Shown here piece after piece: positions 24,854 to 32,991 of a stretch of DNA of 34,073 nt. Source of the stretch: Chloroflexota bacterium (GTDB lineage: Bacteria; Chloroflexota; Limnocylindria; Limnocylindrales; CSP1-4); contig JAKAMV010000014.1 in the NCBI GenBank assembly GCA_021812735.1, positions 1-34,073 on the forward strand, written 5' to 3'. Position 1 is the stretch's first letter; every line of letters begins with the position of its first letter. Position numbers and translations under genes: made by a program. Under the pieces are notes generated by a model, which had not been told where the DNA came from, ran no database searches, and saw only the letters and a list, made by a program, of their open reading frames with translations.

Positions 24854-25821
24854 TGGCCAAGCCGTTCCGCCTCTACGTCTGCAGCGACATCCACGCCTCG
24901 GAGCGAACGTGGCGCAAGTTCCTCAACGCGATGAAGGCGAACGTGTACAGGGTGGACGCCGCGGTCATCGCCGGCGACCTCACCGGCAAGGCCATCATCG
25001 CGGTGGTCAAGGGGGAGGAGGGCGGCGAGGTCTGGACGGCCACCGTCATGGGCCAGCGCCGGGTGGCGCGCACCGAGCAGGAGCTGACCGAGCTCGAACG
25101 CTCGATCGCCGACCTCGGCTACTACACGGTCCGCGTGACCGAGGCCGAGCGTGCCGCGATGGAGGCCGACCCCGCGCTCGTGAAGGCGGCGTTCCACGAG
25201 CGGATCTCGCACCGCCTCGAGGAGTGGATGAACCTCGCGGCCGAGCGCCTCGACGGGTCGGGCGTGCCCGTGTACCTGATGCCCGGCAATGACGACGAGT
25301 TCGAGATCGACGAGATCCTGGCTCGCTCGCCGTACTGCGAGAACGTCAACGAGCGGGTGGTGGACCTGACCCCCTGGCACCAGCTCGTGTCGATGGGCTG
25401 GTCGTCGCCCACGCCCTGGTCCACGCCCCGCGAGCTGCCCGAGGAGGAGTTCCTCGATCGGCTGTCGGGCTTGATGCGCGGCGTCCGGGATGCCCGCAAG
25501 ACCATCATCATGACCCACGTCCCGCCGTACGACTCGGGCCTCGACACCGCGCCTCTGCTCTCGCCGGACCTGCGCCCCACCGCGTCGGCAGGCGACCTGC
25601 TGCGCGGGCCGGTGGGCTCGAAGGGGGTGCGGTCGGTCATCGAGCAGGTCAAGCCCGTGCTGGGGGTCCACGGCCACATCCACGAGTCCGGGGGCGAGCG
25701 CAAGGTCGGCAGCACCCTGTGCGTCAACGCGGGCTCCGAGTCGTCCATGGGCATCCTGCGCGGCTTCCTGATCGACCTGAGCGAGAAGGGCGTCGAGCGG
25801 TCGCTGCGGGTCGAGGGCTGA
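24853..25821 (+). CDS. Calcineurin-like metallophosphoesterase
   Basis: The 322-residue protein shows the metallophosphoesterase metal ligands: SDIH (D12, H14), AGDLTG (D42), PGNDDE (N146), MTHVPP (H222) and GVHGHIHE (H274, H276). In the third motif Asp147 replaces the His of GNH(D/E), which usually protonates the leaving group. This substitution is found in some divergent branches and suggests a different substrate or mechanism. About 100 residues separate D42 and N146, with a charged insertion. There is no signal peptide, so it is cytoplasmic. It is translationally coupled to the amidase. Confidence 0.9.
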   Translation: MAKPFRLYVCSDIHASERTWRKFLNAMKANVYRVDAAVIAGDLTGKAIIAVVKGEEGGEVWTATVMGQRRVARTEQELTELERSIADLGYYTVRVTEAERAAMEADPALVKAAFHERISHRLEEWMNLAAERLDGSGVPVYLMPGNDDEFEIDEILARSPYCENVNERVVDLTPWHQLVSMGWSSPTPWSTPRELPEEEFLDRLSGLMRGVRDARKTIIMTHVPPYDSGLDTAPLLSPDLRPTASAGDLLRGPVGSKGVRSVIEQVKPVLGVHGHIHESGGERKVGSTLCVNAGSESSMGILRGFLIDLSEKGVERSLRVEG

Positions 25822-25825
25822 CGCT

Positions 25826-25850
25826 GAGCGCACCCGGGGTGCAGCGGCAG
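25826..25850. terminator. Possible bidirectional terminator hairpin
   Basis: GCACCC-G-GGGTGC (25830-25842) is flanked by partly complementary CGCTG and CAGCG. It lies between the convergent phosphoesterase and pentaheme cytochrome genes. There is no clear T-run, so it is tentative. Confidence 0.4.
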
Positions 25851-25893
25851 CGCGCAGCGGCCCGGCGCCCTCCCCTCGAATGGCGGAATGCGC

Positions 25894-26592
25894 CTACGGT
25901 GCGATCGTGGCCGGCGGCTTGAGCTGATACTCGGTTGGCAGCTGGGGACTGGCGGACGGCGACGGCACCGCCGACGGCGACGGCGACTTGAACAGGTACT
26001 CGTACTCCGGCCCGTTGTGGCAGATCCAGCAGTTGCCGCCCCGGTTGGCCATGTCGGACGGCAGCGGCGCGTGCTGGCTCGGGTTGTGACACGTGGTGCA
26101 CGCCTCGCCGGTCATGTGCTCGGGCCGCATCGGCATCTGGCTCATCGAGGTGAGCTTGGGGTTCTCCTGGTGGCAGATCAGGCACTCGTTCGCATGCAGG
26201 CTCGAGTGGCCGGGCGCCGTCTTCACGAGGCCCGTCGGGTTGTGGCACGCGGTGCAGTCCGCGAACCCCTTCAGCGGGTGGCCGAGGTACGGGATCGGCT
26301 TCACGCCGACGCCATCGGAGGCCACGGTGTGGCACGCCATGCAGTCGGCGCCGTCGGGGATCGCGATGCCGATCGGCGACAACCCCATGGCGGAGGTGGC
26401 GGCTGCCGACGGGGTGGGTGAGCGGGTAGCGGCGCTGCCTGTCCCGGCGCTCGCTGGTGGGGCCGCCGCCGACGACGTCCGGAGCACGTCGGGGAGGACC
26501 ACGGTCGCGACGAACCCGCCCGCCACGAGGATGCCGACGAGGAGCACGAGGAACGCCACCGGGAAGGCGAGGCTGGCGATCGTGCGCCGCAT
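25894..26592 (-). CDS. Membrane-anchored pentaheme cytochrome c
   Basis: The 232-residue protein has an N-terminal membrane anchor (about residues 5-33), a Ser/Ala/Pro-rich linker (40-68) and five CxxCH heme motifs: CMACH (84-88), CTACH (113-117), CLICH (137-141), CTTCH (165-169) and CWICH (188-192). Spacing resembles cytochrome c3/NapC-like domains. A Ser/Pro-rich tail follows. It is the last gene of the redox operon; ATG 26592 shares a base with the NrfD-type gene stop, and GGGAGG lies 7 nt upstream (a TTG at 26595 is less likely). It would carry electrons on the outer face of the membrane between the NrfD/iron-sulfur module and a terminal partner not encoded here. Confidence 0.9.
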   Translation of the reverse strand: MRRTIASLAFPVAFLVLLVGILVAGGFVATVVLPDVLRTSSAAAPPASAGTGSAATRSPTPSAAATSAMGLSPIGIAIPDGADCMACHTVASDGVGVKPIPYLGHPLKGFADCTACHNPTGLVKTAPGHSSLHANECLICHQENPKLTSMSQMPMRPEHMTGEACTTCHNPSQHAPLPSDMANRGGNCWICHNGPEYEYLFKSPSPSAVPSPSASPQLPTEYQLKPPATIAP

Positions 26593-28124
26593 CAAGGAGC
26601 CTCCCCGCCGTCGGTCGAGGAGGCCGGGGGCGCCGGTTCGTCGGGTTCGGCAGGCAGCTCGACCGCAGCCTCGGCCTCCGCCTGCGCGAGGCTGGCGGCC
26701 TCGGCGGCCGGAGCCTCGGCGGACGGAGCGGCGACCGTAGCCTCGGCGGCCGGAGCGGCGGCCTCGGCGGCCGGAGCCTCGGCGGCCGGCGCGGCGATCG
26801 CCGTCGCGGGCGCCGGAGCCGCAGCGCCGGCCGGCGTCGCCGCTGCCGTTGGTTCGTGGTCATCGCCACGGTGCCGCAGCCACGGCCACGGCCAGAACAC
26901 GTGCACGTCGCTGTCGCCCATCGGCAGGTACCGCTCCACCAGCGAGTACACCATCGCCATGAACGCTGCGGCGCCGAGGAGGATGCCGATCTCGACCAGC
27001 GACGGCGAGTACTCCGCGTATGGGTGGGCCACGGTGCCAGCCATCGCGGTGCGCGGCACGAGCTCGCCCGCCACCACGAACAGGCTCCGGTCGATGAAGA
27101 CGCCCGCCAGGGAGAGGAATCCCGCCAGCCCGGTGAACGTCGGCGTGCGGAACCGCGGCAGGGCGAGGATGGCCAGCGGGACGACGATGCCGGCGACCAC
27201 GCGCCCGCCCCAGAAGGCCGGCGCCAGCGGCCCCGCGACCAGCGCCACCGTGGACGGCCGGAAGTCCGGCACCTCGCTCACCATGCCGTCGATGACCTGG
27301 CGGGCAAGGAGTGCCGACACCACGATGAGGCCGCCCGCCAGCAGCAGCCGCACCGAGCCCAGCGCGACCCCGGACGCGCGCCAGGCGTCGAGCTTGAACC
27401 GGTCCACCGCCCAGAAGACGATGCCCAGCAGGGAGACGCCGCCCACGAACGCCGAGGCGACCATCAGGACGGGCGTGAAGATGCCGGACCAGTACGGCTT
27501 GGCGCCGAGGACCCCGAACACCGCGCCGAGCGTGGTCGGGGCGCACACGCCGATGACCGCCGCGGTGGTGCAGGCGTACTTGTGGATGGTGGGGTGCGCG
27601 GTGAACAGCGTCCACACCTCGATGACCAGGACCACGAGGTACCCGCCGTAGAACACGCCCATCCACCACATCGGCGAGGTGGGGGCGATCACCAGCACCG
27701 CCCCGAAGACCATCCGGATCGGGTAGTGCAGCTCGAGCGCGATGATCCCGAACGCGGTGGTCAGCGACAGGAGGGCCAGGATCGCGTGGCGCTTCTCCAG
27801 CGGCAGGAACCGCTCGATCCCGAACACCGTGCCCAGCGATGAGGCGAGGCACAGGCCGCTGGTCATGATCGCGAAGAACACGTAGCCCACGATGAGCATG
27901 CCCCACTCGAACGAGGGGGACGTGCCCATCACCTCCCAGCCGGGCGGCAGGGCGAGCAGCGCTGAGACGGCGCCGATGGCCAGCCCGGCCGAGAGGAGCG
28001 CGTACCAGGCGCGCGTCGCGGTCGACATCGAGCTGATCTCGCGCACAACGGCGCTGCGCATGGCCGCGGGGGTGGCCGGCACGGCCACCTTGCCCAGGTA
28101 GAGCGTGCTGCCGACGACCTGCAT
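26592..28124 (-). CDS. NrfD/PsrC-family quinol-interacting membrane protein with long C-terminal tail
   Basis: The 510-residue protein has about ten membrane helices. WGMLIVGYVFFAIMTSGLCLASSL, HYPIRMVFGAVLVIAPTSPMWWMGVFYGGY (partly shown: PTSPMWWMGVFYGGY) and GVFIDRSLFVVAGEL match NrfD, PsrC and ActC proteins, which exchange electrons with the quinone pool. After the last helix (LVEIGILLGAAAFMAMVYSL) about 90 residues (420-510) form an Ala/Pro/Glu repeat tail with many APAAEA units. The family normally lacks this tail. It starts 3 nt after the iron-sulfur gene with GGGGAGG 8 nt upstream. It should be the membrane core of the complex encoded by the operon. Confidence 0.9.
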   Translation of the reverse strand: MQVVGSTLYLGKVAVPATPAAMRSAVVREISSMSTATRAWYALLSAGLAIGAVSALLALPPGWEVMGTSPSFEWGMLIVGYVFFAIMTSGLCLASSLGTVFGIERFLPLEKRHAILALLSLTTAFGIIALELHYPIRMVFGAVLVIAPTSPMWWMGVFYGGYLVVLVIEVWTLFTAHPTIHKYACTTAAVIGVCAPTTLGAVFGVLGAKPYWSGIFTPVLMVASAFVGGVSLLGIVFWAVDRFKLDAWRASGVALGSVRLLLAGGLIVVSALLARQVIDGMVSEVPDFRPSTVALVAGPLAPAFWGGRVVAGIVVPLAILALPRFRTPTFTGLAGFLSLAGVFIDRSLFVVAGELVPRTAMAGTVAHPYAEYSPSLVEIGILLGAAAFMAMVYSLVERYLPMGDSDVHVFWPWPWLRHRGDDHEPTAAATPAGAAAPAPATAIAAPAAEAPAAEAAAPAAEATVAAPSAEAPAAEAASLAQAEAEAAVELPAEPDEPAPPASSTDGGEAP

Positions 28125-28127
28125 CGC

Positions 28128-29069
28128 TCAGGCCTCCCCGAGGACGGGGCCCAGGTACAGCACGCGGGGCGACGTGCCATATTCGGGGTGGAGGGGCTTG
28201 GCGCCCGCGGCCAGCGCGGCGGTGCCGATGTCGTCGTTCGGGTCGTTCGCGTCGCCGAAGCGGCGGGCGCCCACCGGGCAGATCTCGACGCAGGCGGGGT
28301 TCTGGCCGTTGTTGATGCGCTGGTAGCACCAGGTGCACTTGTCGGCGACGCCCGGCATGCTGGCCGGGGTGTCTTCGTCAGCCGGGGTGATGTAGCGCGC
28401 GCCGTACGGGCACGAGACGACGCAGAAGCCGCAGCCGATGCACCGGCGGGCGTCGACGAGGATGATCCCGTCCTCGGTCTTGTAGGTGGCGCTCACCGGG
28501 CAGACCGACGTGCACGGGCTGTCGGCGCACTGCATGCACAGGCGCGGCGCGAAGAACGCCGACGCGACTGTCTTCCCCGCCGCGCCCGGGGCCGTGGACT
28601 CGGCAGGGAACCCGTTGATGCCCGCGTCGGGAGCGTCCACGTACAGGCTGCCGTCGGTCGTCCTGACGTGCCGCTCCACCCAGGTGCGGGTGAACTCCGA
28701 CGACTCGGGGACGTGGTTCTCCTCCTTGCACGCCACCACGCACAGCCCGCAGCCGATGCACCTGCCCGTGTCCACCACGAAGGTCCACGCCTTCGACTTC
28801 GGGTCGTAGTCGGGGACCAGCGGCGAGACGGCGTCCTCGGCGCTGATGAACACGGGGAACAGCTGCCCGAGCACGGCGGCCCCGGCGACGCCGCCCGCGA
28901 GCGAGAGGCCGAAGCCGAGGAAGGCACGCCGCGTGAGCGACGCCTGCTCGACCTCGCTCGCGACCTCCGCCAAGGGGGCGACGACGGCCTCGTCGGGCGC
29001 GGCGTCCGCCCCAGGGGTCTCGGTGGCGGCTGGGCCCGGGGCGACGGCGGGATCGAGCGGATCGGTCAC
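28128..29069 (-). CDS. Tat-targeted four-cluster iron-sulfur protein (NrfC/PsrB/DmsB type)
   Basis: The 313-residue protein has sixteen cysteines arranged for four [4Fe-4S] clusters: C104/107/110/114, C178/181/186/190, C210/213/216/220 and C245/248/260/264. The order CIGCGLCVVAC, CMQCADSPC, CIGCGFCVVSC and CTWCYQ matches NrfC/DmsB subunits. A Tat-like signal (TRRAFLG at 46-52, then a hydrophobic stretch to about 75) follows a 45-residue acidic N-terminal extension, so the protein probably sits on the outer face. The GTG at 29069 overlaps the upstream stop (GTGA). In known complexes this subunit passes electrons between the NrfD-type core and a heme or molybdenum subunit. Confidence 0.93.
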   Translation of the reverse strand: MTDPLDPAVAPGPAATETPGADAAPDEAVVAPLAEVASEVEQASLTRRAFLGFGLSLAGGVAGAAVLGQLFPVFISAEDAVSPLVPDYDPKSKAWTFVVDTGRCIGCGLCVVACKEENHVPESSEFTRTWVERHVRTTDGSLYVDAPDAGINGFPAESTAPGAAGKTVASAFFAPRLCMQCADSPCTSVCPVSATYKTEDGIILVDARRCIGCGFCVVSCPYGARYITPADEDTPASMPGVADKCTWCYQRINNGQNPACVEICPVGARRFGDANDPNDDIGTAALAAGAKPLHPEYGTSPRVLYLGPVLGEA

Positions 29070-29815
29070 GGGGCCGCCTCGCTCGGGTTCGGCCGGCCGA
29101 ACGTCGACGGCACCGGACTCGCCGGCGGGGCGCTGACGCCGGGGAGCGTGAGCTGCTCGGGGCCGCGTCCCGCCTGGTGGCACTGGAGGCACTCCTGATC
29201 GGTGAGCAGGCCAGAGGGATGCCGCTCATTGCGTGCCTTGAAGCCGTCCGGACCGTGGCACGTCAGGCATGGCGGCAGGTTCGCCAGCGGATGGGAGACC
29301 ACCGGCGGGTGCTGCGCGAGCGTCGCGTGCGGGTCGTGGCACTGGAGGCACTGGCCCACGTAGTGGTTGGCCGGGACGATCGTCTTGAAGCCGGCCGGCC
29401 GCCCCTCCGCCGCAGCGTGGCAGCGGATGCACACCTCGTCGGTGGGGACTTTGATCATCACGTCTGCCTTGGATGCGCTGTCGCCCGCCTCCACGTGCGC
29501 CAGCAGGGCGCCGTGGCAGCTCTGGCAGCCGATCTCGGCGTGGGCGTTGCTGGCCAGCCGGCTGGCCTCGGTGATGTGGCACCTGACGCATGCGGAGGAG
29601 TCGGCGAAGGACATCGGCAGGGTCGCCCACTGCTTCGCGTTGCTGTCGCGGTGGAGCGCGAAGTCGAGGTACGGGTCCCAGGCCATCGCGGCGCCCGCGA
29701 AGATGGCGACGGCGAGGACGGCGGCGCCGCCCAGGATGGCGACGGCGGCGATCAGCCGTCCACGGCGCGTGCGGGGGCGGGCGGACGCCCAGAAGCTGCG
29801 GATCTTGGTTCTCAC
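29066..29815 (-). CDS. Membrane-anchored hexaheme cytochrome c
   Basis: The 249-residue protein has a basic N-terminus, one membrane anchor (about residues 21-45) and six CxxCH motifs: CVRCH (76-80), CQSCH (97-101), CIRCH (129-133), CLQCH (156-160), CLTCH (183-187) and CLQCH (209-213). The heme spacing resembles NapC/NrfH- or c3-type multiheme cytochromes. The GTG at 29815 overlaps the regulator stop (GTGA), and its own stop overlaps the iron-sulfur gene. With the pentaheme protein it gives eleven hemes in the operon. It could be the quinol-oxidising or the electron-output side of the complex. No catalytic heme motif such as CxxCK is visible. Confidence 0.9.
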   Translation of the reverse strand: MRTKIRSFWASARPRTRRGRLIAAVAILGGAAVLAVAIFAGAAMAWDPYLDFALHRDSNAKQWATLPMSFADSSACVRCHITEASRLASNAHAEIGCQSCHGALLAHVEAGDSASKADVMIKVPTDEVCIRCHAAAEGRPAGFKTIVPANHYVGQCLQCHDPHATLAQHPPVVSHPLANLPPCLTCHGPDGFKARNERHPSGLLTDQECLQCHQAGRGPEQLTLPGVSAPPASPVPSTFGRPNPSEAAP

Positions 29816-30525
29816 AGGGCAGAAGGGTTCAAGAGGCCGCGCCGGACCGTGTACCGCAGGAGGTCGACCCGGTCGTGCAGGCCGAGCTTGTCCATGAGGT
29901 TGGCGCGCGTGTAGTGGACGGTCTGCTCGGACAGGTGCAGCGACCGCGCGATGTCGCGATTGGTGTGCCCGACCGCAGCCAGGAGCAGGATCTGGCGTTC
30001 TCGGTCGGTGAGCTGCTCGTACGGGTCGTCCGCGGCCGCCGGCGTGCGGCGGACGTAGGTGTCCACCATCCGGGTCACGATCGCGGGGCTCACGTATGCG
30101 TGGCCCCCGGCCACGGCGCGGACGGCCGCGACGACGTCGTCGGCCAGCGCCTCGCGGGTCAGGAGGCCGTTGGCGCCGGCTTTGAGGGCGATGGCAAACT
30201 GCTCGTTCGCGCACCGGCAGTCGAGGGCGATGATCTTGGCGCCCGGCGCCACTGACCGGACCTGGTCGATCGGCTCGGCGGCGCCGGCGCCCGCGGTCGA
30301 GAGCACCTCGTACTCCAGGATCACCACGTCGGGGTTCGCGGCCCGGGCCTGGGCGAGGACGGCGTCGCGGCTCGTCGCCTCGACCACGACCGCCATGTCG
30401 TGCTCCCGGTCGATGACCGCGCGGAAGGCGGCGCTCAGCATCGGGAAGTCGACGATCGCCAGCATCACGCCGATGCGGTCAGCGTCTCGGGACGCGCCGA
30501 GGGCGTGCTCATGGGGGGCCGTCAT
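29812..30525 (-). CDS. NarL/LuxR-type response regulator with a degenerate receiver
   Basis: The 237-residue protein has a receiver-like domain (about 16-140) and a C-terminal LuxR helix-turn-helix (about 170-232, LTDRERQILLLAAVGHTNRDIARSLHLSEQTVHYTRANLMDKL split by helix). The phospho-acceptor Asp is Glu71 (PDVVILEYEV), the conserved Lys is Thr123 (GANGLLTRE), and only one acidic-pocket Asp (D26) remains. It therefore probably works without phosphorylation, held in an active-like state by Glu or responding to a ligand or protein. There is no histidine kinase gene beside it. It is the first gene of the redox operon and overlaps the hexaheme gene by 4 nt, so it is likely its regulator. Confidence 0.92.
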   Translation of the reverse strand: MTAPHEHALGASRDADRIGVMLAIVDFPMLSAAFRAVIDREHDMAVVVEATSRDAVLAQARAANPDVVILEYEVLSTAGAGAAEPIDQVRSVAPGAKIIALDCRCANEQFAIALKAGANGLLTREALADDVVAAVRAVAGGHAYVSPAIVTRMVDTYVRRTPAAADDPYEQLTDRERQILLLAAVGHTNRDIARSLHLSEQTVHYTRANLMDKLGLHDRVDLLRYTVRRGLLNPSAL

Positions 30526-30812
30526 CTGACAGCATCCCCACGGGGCTCGCCTCGGCCCTCGACCACCATCTCCCTCTCCCGCACGTCGGTCGATCCTGAT
30601 CCCACGTCCGTCATGCTCGACTGACGGGGTCCTGCTCCGTCAGACACCGCCGGCCGGACTTCCAAGGCCCGCCCGGCCCGAACACGGGCAACACGGATCG
30701 TCCCGGGCAACGCGCGTCGCCGCACTGCCTCACCCGCGTTGCAGTGGCCCGCACACGCGTGGGGGCTGGCGGGCGCGTGCACGATCTGGCGATTGGCCGT
30801 TATCCTTCGCCC
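30526..30812. other. Divergent intergenic region with CCGTCA/TGACGG repeats
   Basis: The region between the redox operon regulator and the cys leader ORF holds three related half-sites: CCGTCA at 30608-30613, TGACGG at 30622-30627 and CCGTCA at 30637-30642. The middle one can pair with either side. They could be operator sites for the regulator next door or alternative RNA hairpins in its 5' leader. I see no ORF. Confidence 0.45.
30801..30806 (+). promoter_or_regulatory. -10 box for leaderless transcription of the cys leader ORF
   Basis: TATCCT is followed by TCGCCC and the ATG at 30813. A transcript starting 6-8 nt after the box would begin at the ATG. No Shine-Dalgarno sequence precedes it. 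Confidence 0.45.
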
Positions 30813-30905
30813 ATGACGACCCGCCCCCGCCGCCCCGTCCGCGGCGCCTGTTGCTCCTGTCCCCGGCGAGTGCCGGACGGGAGCATGGTCTCGGTCGCCC
30901 GCTAG
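30813..30905 (+). CDS. Cys-cluster leader peptide (probable attenuation leader of cysE-cysK)
   Basis: This 30-codon ORF starts at an ATG that is probably the 5' end of the mRNA and ends with TAG. It is rich in Arg and Pro and contains the cluster GACCSCPRR with three Cys codons among four consecutive codons (TGT TGC TCC TGT). It lies 155 nt upstream of cysE, the first gene of cysteine biosynthesis. Leader peptides with Cys runs control sulfur genes in mycobacteria, where ribosome stalling at low cysteinyl-tRNA exposes the downstream gene. By analogy this would sense cysteine supply. The GC-rich 30906-31060 stretch can fold into several hairpins. It is too short for homology proof. Confidence 0.5.
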   Translation: MTTRPRRPVRGACCSCPRRVPDGSMVSVAR

Positions 30906-31060
30906 ACCGCCGCTGCTCCGCCGGCCTCGCGAGCCCCCTCGCGTCGTGCGGTGCGCCCCGACCGCCGGCGTGTCCCGTTCCGTGGCGCCGCTGCGCGGAG
31001 GCCCCATGTCCGCGTCCAGTCCGACCCAACGCCACTCATCCTGCTGACCCGGGAGAGGCC

Positions 31061-31915
31061 ATGCCCACCTCCATCGACCACGACCGAGACCACGCGTTCG
31101 CCAGGATCCTCGCCGGCGACCGCGCGGCGCACGGCCGCATCTATCCCCTCAAGCGCGATGTCGCGGCATTCGCCGACGCCCTGCTCGGAATCCTGTTCCC
31201 GCAGCTCTCCGACGATGCCCTCGCCACGCCCGACGACCTCGCGGCGCGGCTGGTGCTCGTGCGGCGCGACCTGCGGCGGCTGGTGGAGCCGCTGACCGAC
31301 GCGCCGACCGCCGACCAGGTCATCGCGGCGTTCGCCGACGCCATGCCGCGGGTCCACGCGGCGCTGCTCGAGGACGGCGAGGCGATCCTGGCCGGGGACC
31401 CGGCCGCCGAGTCGCTCGACGAGGTGGTCGCGGCGTACCCTGGCTTCCTGGCCATCGCCATCCACCGCGTCGCCCACGAGCTCTACGTGCTGGACGTGCC
31501 GATCCTGCCGCGCCTGCTCGCCGAGGTCGCCCACACCCGCACCGGCATCGACATCCACCCGGGCGCCACGGTCGGCCGGGGCTTCTGCATCGACCACGGG
31601 ACCGGCGTCGTGGTCGGCGAGACCGCGGTCATCGGCAACAGTGTCAAGCTCTACCAGGGCGTCACCCTCGGTGCGCTCTCGGTGGTCAAGGAGCTGGCGG
31701 GCCACAAGCGCCACCCCACCATCGGCGACCGCGTGGTGATCTACGCGAACGCCACCGTCCTCGGCGGCGACACCGTCGTCGGCAGCGACAGCATCGTCGG
31801 CGGCAACGTGTTCATCACGAGCTCGATCGCCCCCGGCTCCGTCCTCTACCAGACCAGCCGCTCCCGCGTCCGCCGCACGGACGAGGGCTTCGACGGCATC
31901 GACTTCGTCATCTAG
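31061..31915 (+). CDS. cysE: Serine O-acetyltransferase
   Basis: The 284-residue protein has an N-terminal helical domain (about 1-150) and a C-terminal left-handed beta-helix. The key segment runs [20 protein letters not shown], then [27 protein letters not shown]. Catalytic His residues are expected in [13 protein letters not shown] and IDHGTG. It acetylates serine to O-acetylserine, the acceptor for sulfide in cysteine synthesis. The N-terminal domain is the long type seen in EpsC-like enzymes. The ATG follows GGGAGAGG. It is followed 52 nt later by cysK and preceded by the Cys leader ORF, so it is probably regulated by cysteine supply. Confidence 0.95.
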   Translation: MPTSIDHDRDHAFARILAGDRAAHGRIYPLKRDVAAFADALLGILFPQLSDDALATPDDLAARLVLVRRDLRRLVEPLTDAPTADQVIAAFADAMPRVHAALLEDGEAILAGDPAAESLDEVVAAYPGFLAIAIHRVAHELYVLDVPILPRLLAEVAHTRTGIDIHPGATVGRGFCIDHGTGVVVGETAVIGNSVKLYQGVTLGALSVVKELAGHKRHPTIGDRVVIYANATVLGGDTVVGSDSIVGGNVFITSSIAPGSVLYQTSRSRVRRTDEGFDGIDFVI

Positions 31916-31967
31916 CGCCCAAGCCAGCGCCCACCTGCCAGCGTCCCACCCAAGGAGGGAACCCGAC

Positions 31968-32897
31968 ATGCCCGTCAACAGCGTCCTCGAGCTCATCGGC
32001 AGCACCCCGCACCTGCGCATCAACAAGCTCTTCGACCCGCGCGTGACCGTCTGGTCCAAGCTGGAGCGGGCGAACCCGGGCGGCTCGGTCAAGGACCGCA
32101 TCGGCCTCGCCATGATCGAGGACGCCGAGCAGCACGGCATCATCTCCCCGGGCAAGACCACGGTCATCGAGCCGACGTCTGGCAACACCGGCATCGGCCT
32201 CGCCCTCGTGTGCGCCGTCAAGGGCTACCGCCTGATCCTGACCATGCCGGAATCGATGTCGATCGAGCGGCGCAAGCTGCTGGTGGCCTACGGCGCCGAG
32301 CTGGACCTCACCCCGCGCGAGCTGGGCATGAAGGGCGCCATCGCGCGCGCCAATGAGCTCGCGGCCGAGACCCCGGACTCGTGGATCCCGATGCAGTTCG
32401 ACAACCCGGCCAACCCGGCCGTCCACCGCGCCACCACCGCCGAGGAGATCGCCCGGGACTTCCCGGACGGGCTCGACTACCTGGTCACCGGCGTGGGCAC
32501 GGGCGGCCACATCACGGGCGTGGCGGAGGCCCTCAAGCCGCGCTGGCCGGGGCTCAAGGTGTACGCGGTGGAGCCCACGGCCTCAGCGGTCCTCTCGGGC
32601 GGAGCCCCCGGGCCGCACCCGATCCAGGGCATCGGCGCCGGGTTCATCCCGGGCGTCATGAAGACCGACCTCCTCGACGGCGTCCTGCAGGTGGATGCGG
32701 CCGACTCGATGGACTACGCCCGCCGGGCCGCCAAGGAGGAGGGTCTGCTGATCGGCATCTCCTCGGGAGCGGCGCTGGCCGCCGTGGCGCAGCTGATCCC
32801 GTCGGTCCCCGACGGCTCGCGGATCCTGACGTTCAGCTACGACACCGGCGAGCGGTACCTCTCGGTGGAGGCGCTGTGGGCCACGCCCAGCGAGTAG
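31968..32897 (+). CDS. cysK: Cysteine synthase A (O-acetylserine sulfhydrylase)
   Basis: The 309-residue fold-type II PLP enzyme has the PLP lysine K42 in NPGGSVKDR, the substrate loop [12 protein letters not shown], the phosphate-binding [10 protein letters not shown], and ISSGAA near the end. [18 protein letters not shown] is typical of CysK. It condenses O-acetylserine with sulfide to give cysteine. AAGGAGGGA lies 8 nt before the ATG. It is the second gene of the cysEK pair and is followed by a strong terminator. Confidence 0.97.
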   Translation: MPVNSVLELIGSTPHLRINKLFDPRVTVWSKLERANPGGSVKDRIGLAMIEDAEQHGIISPGKTTVIEPTSGNTGIGLALVCAVKGYRLILTMPESMSIERRKLLVAYGAELDLTPRELGMKGAIARANELAAETPDSWIPMQFDNPANPAVHRATTAEEIARDFPDGLDYLVTGVGTGGHITGVAEALKPRWPGLKVYAVEPTASAVLSGGAPGPHPIQGIGAGFIPGVMKTDLLDGVLQVDAADSMDYARRAAKEEGLLIGISSGAALAAVAQLIPSVPDGSRILTFSYDTGERYLSVEALWATPSE

Positions 32898-32918
32898 CGT
32901 GACCGCCTGGGCGCAAGG

Positions 32919-32946
32919 GAAGGCCGGCGGCACGCCGCCGGCCTTC
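32919..32946 (+). terminator. Intrinsic terminator of cysE-cysK
   Basis: GAAGGCCGGCGG (32919-32930) pairs with CCGCCGGCCTTC (32935-32946) around a 4-base loop, 21 nt after the cysK stop. The following TGGCTGC has no long T-run. Confidence 0.75.
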
Positions 32947-32991
32947 TGGCTGCGCGGGGTCGGCGGCCCGCCGGCCCGGGGTGAGGCGGGG

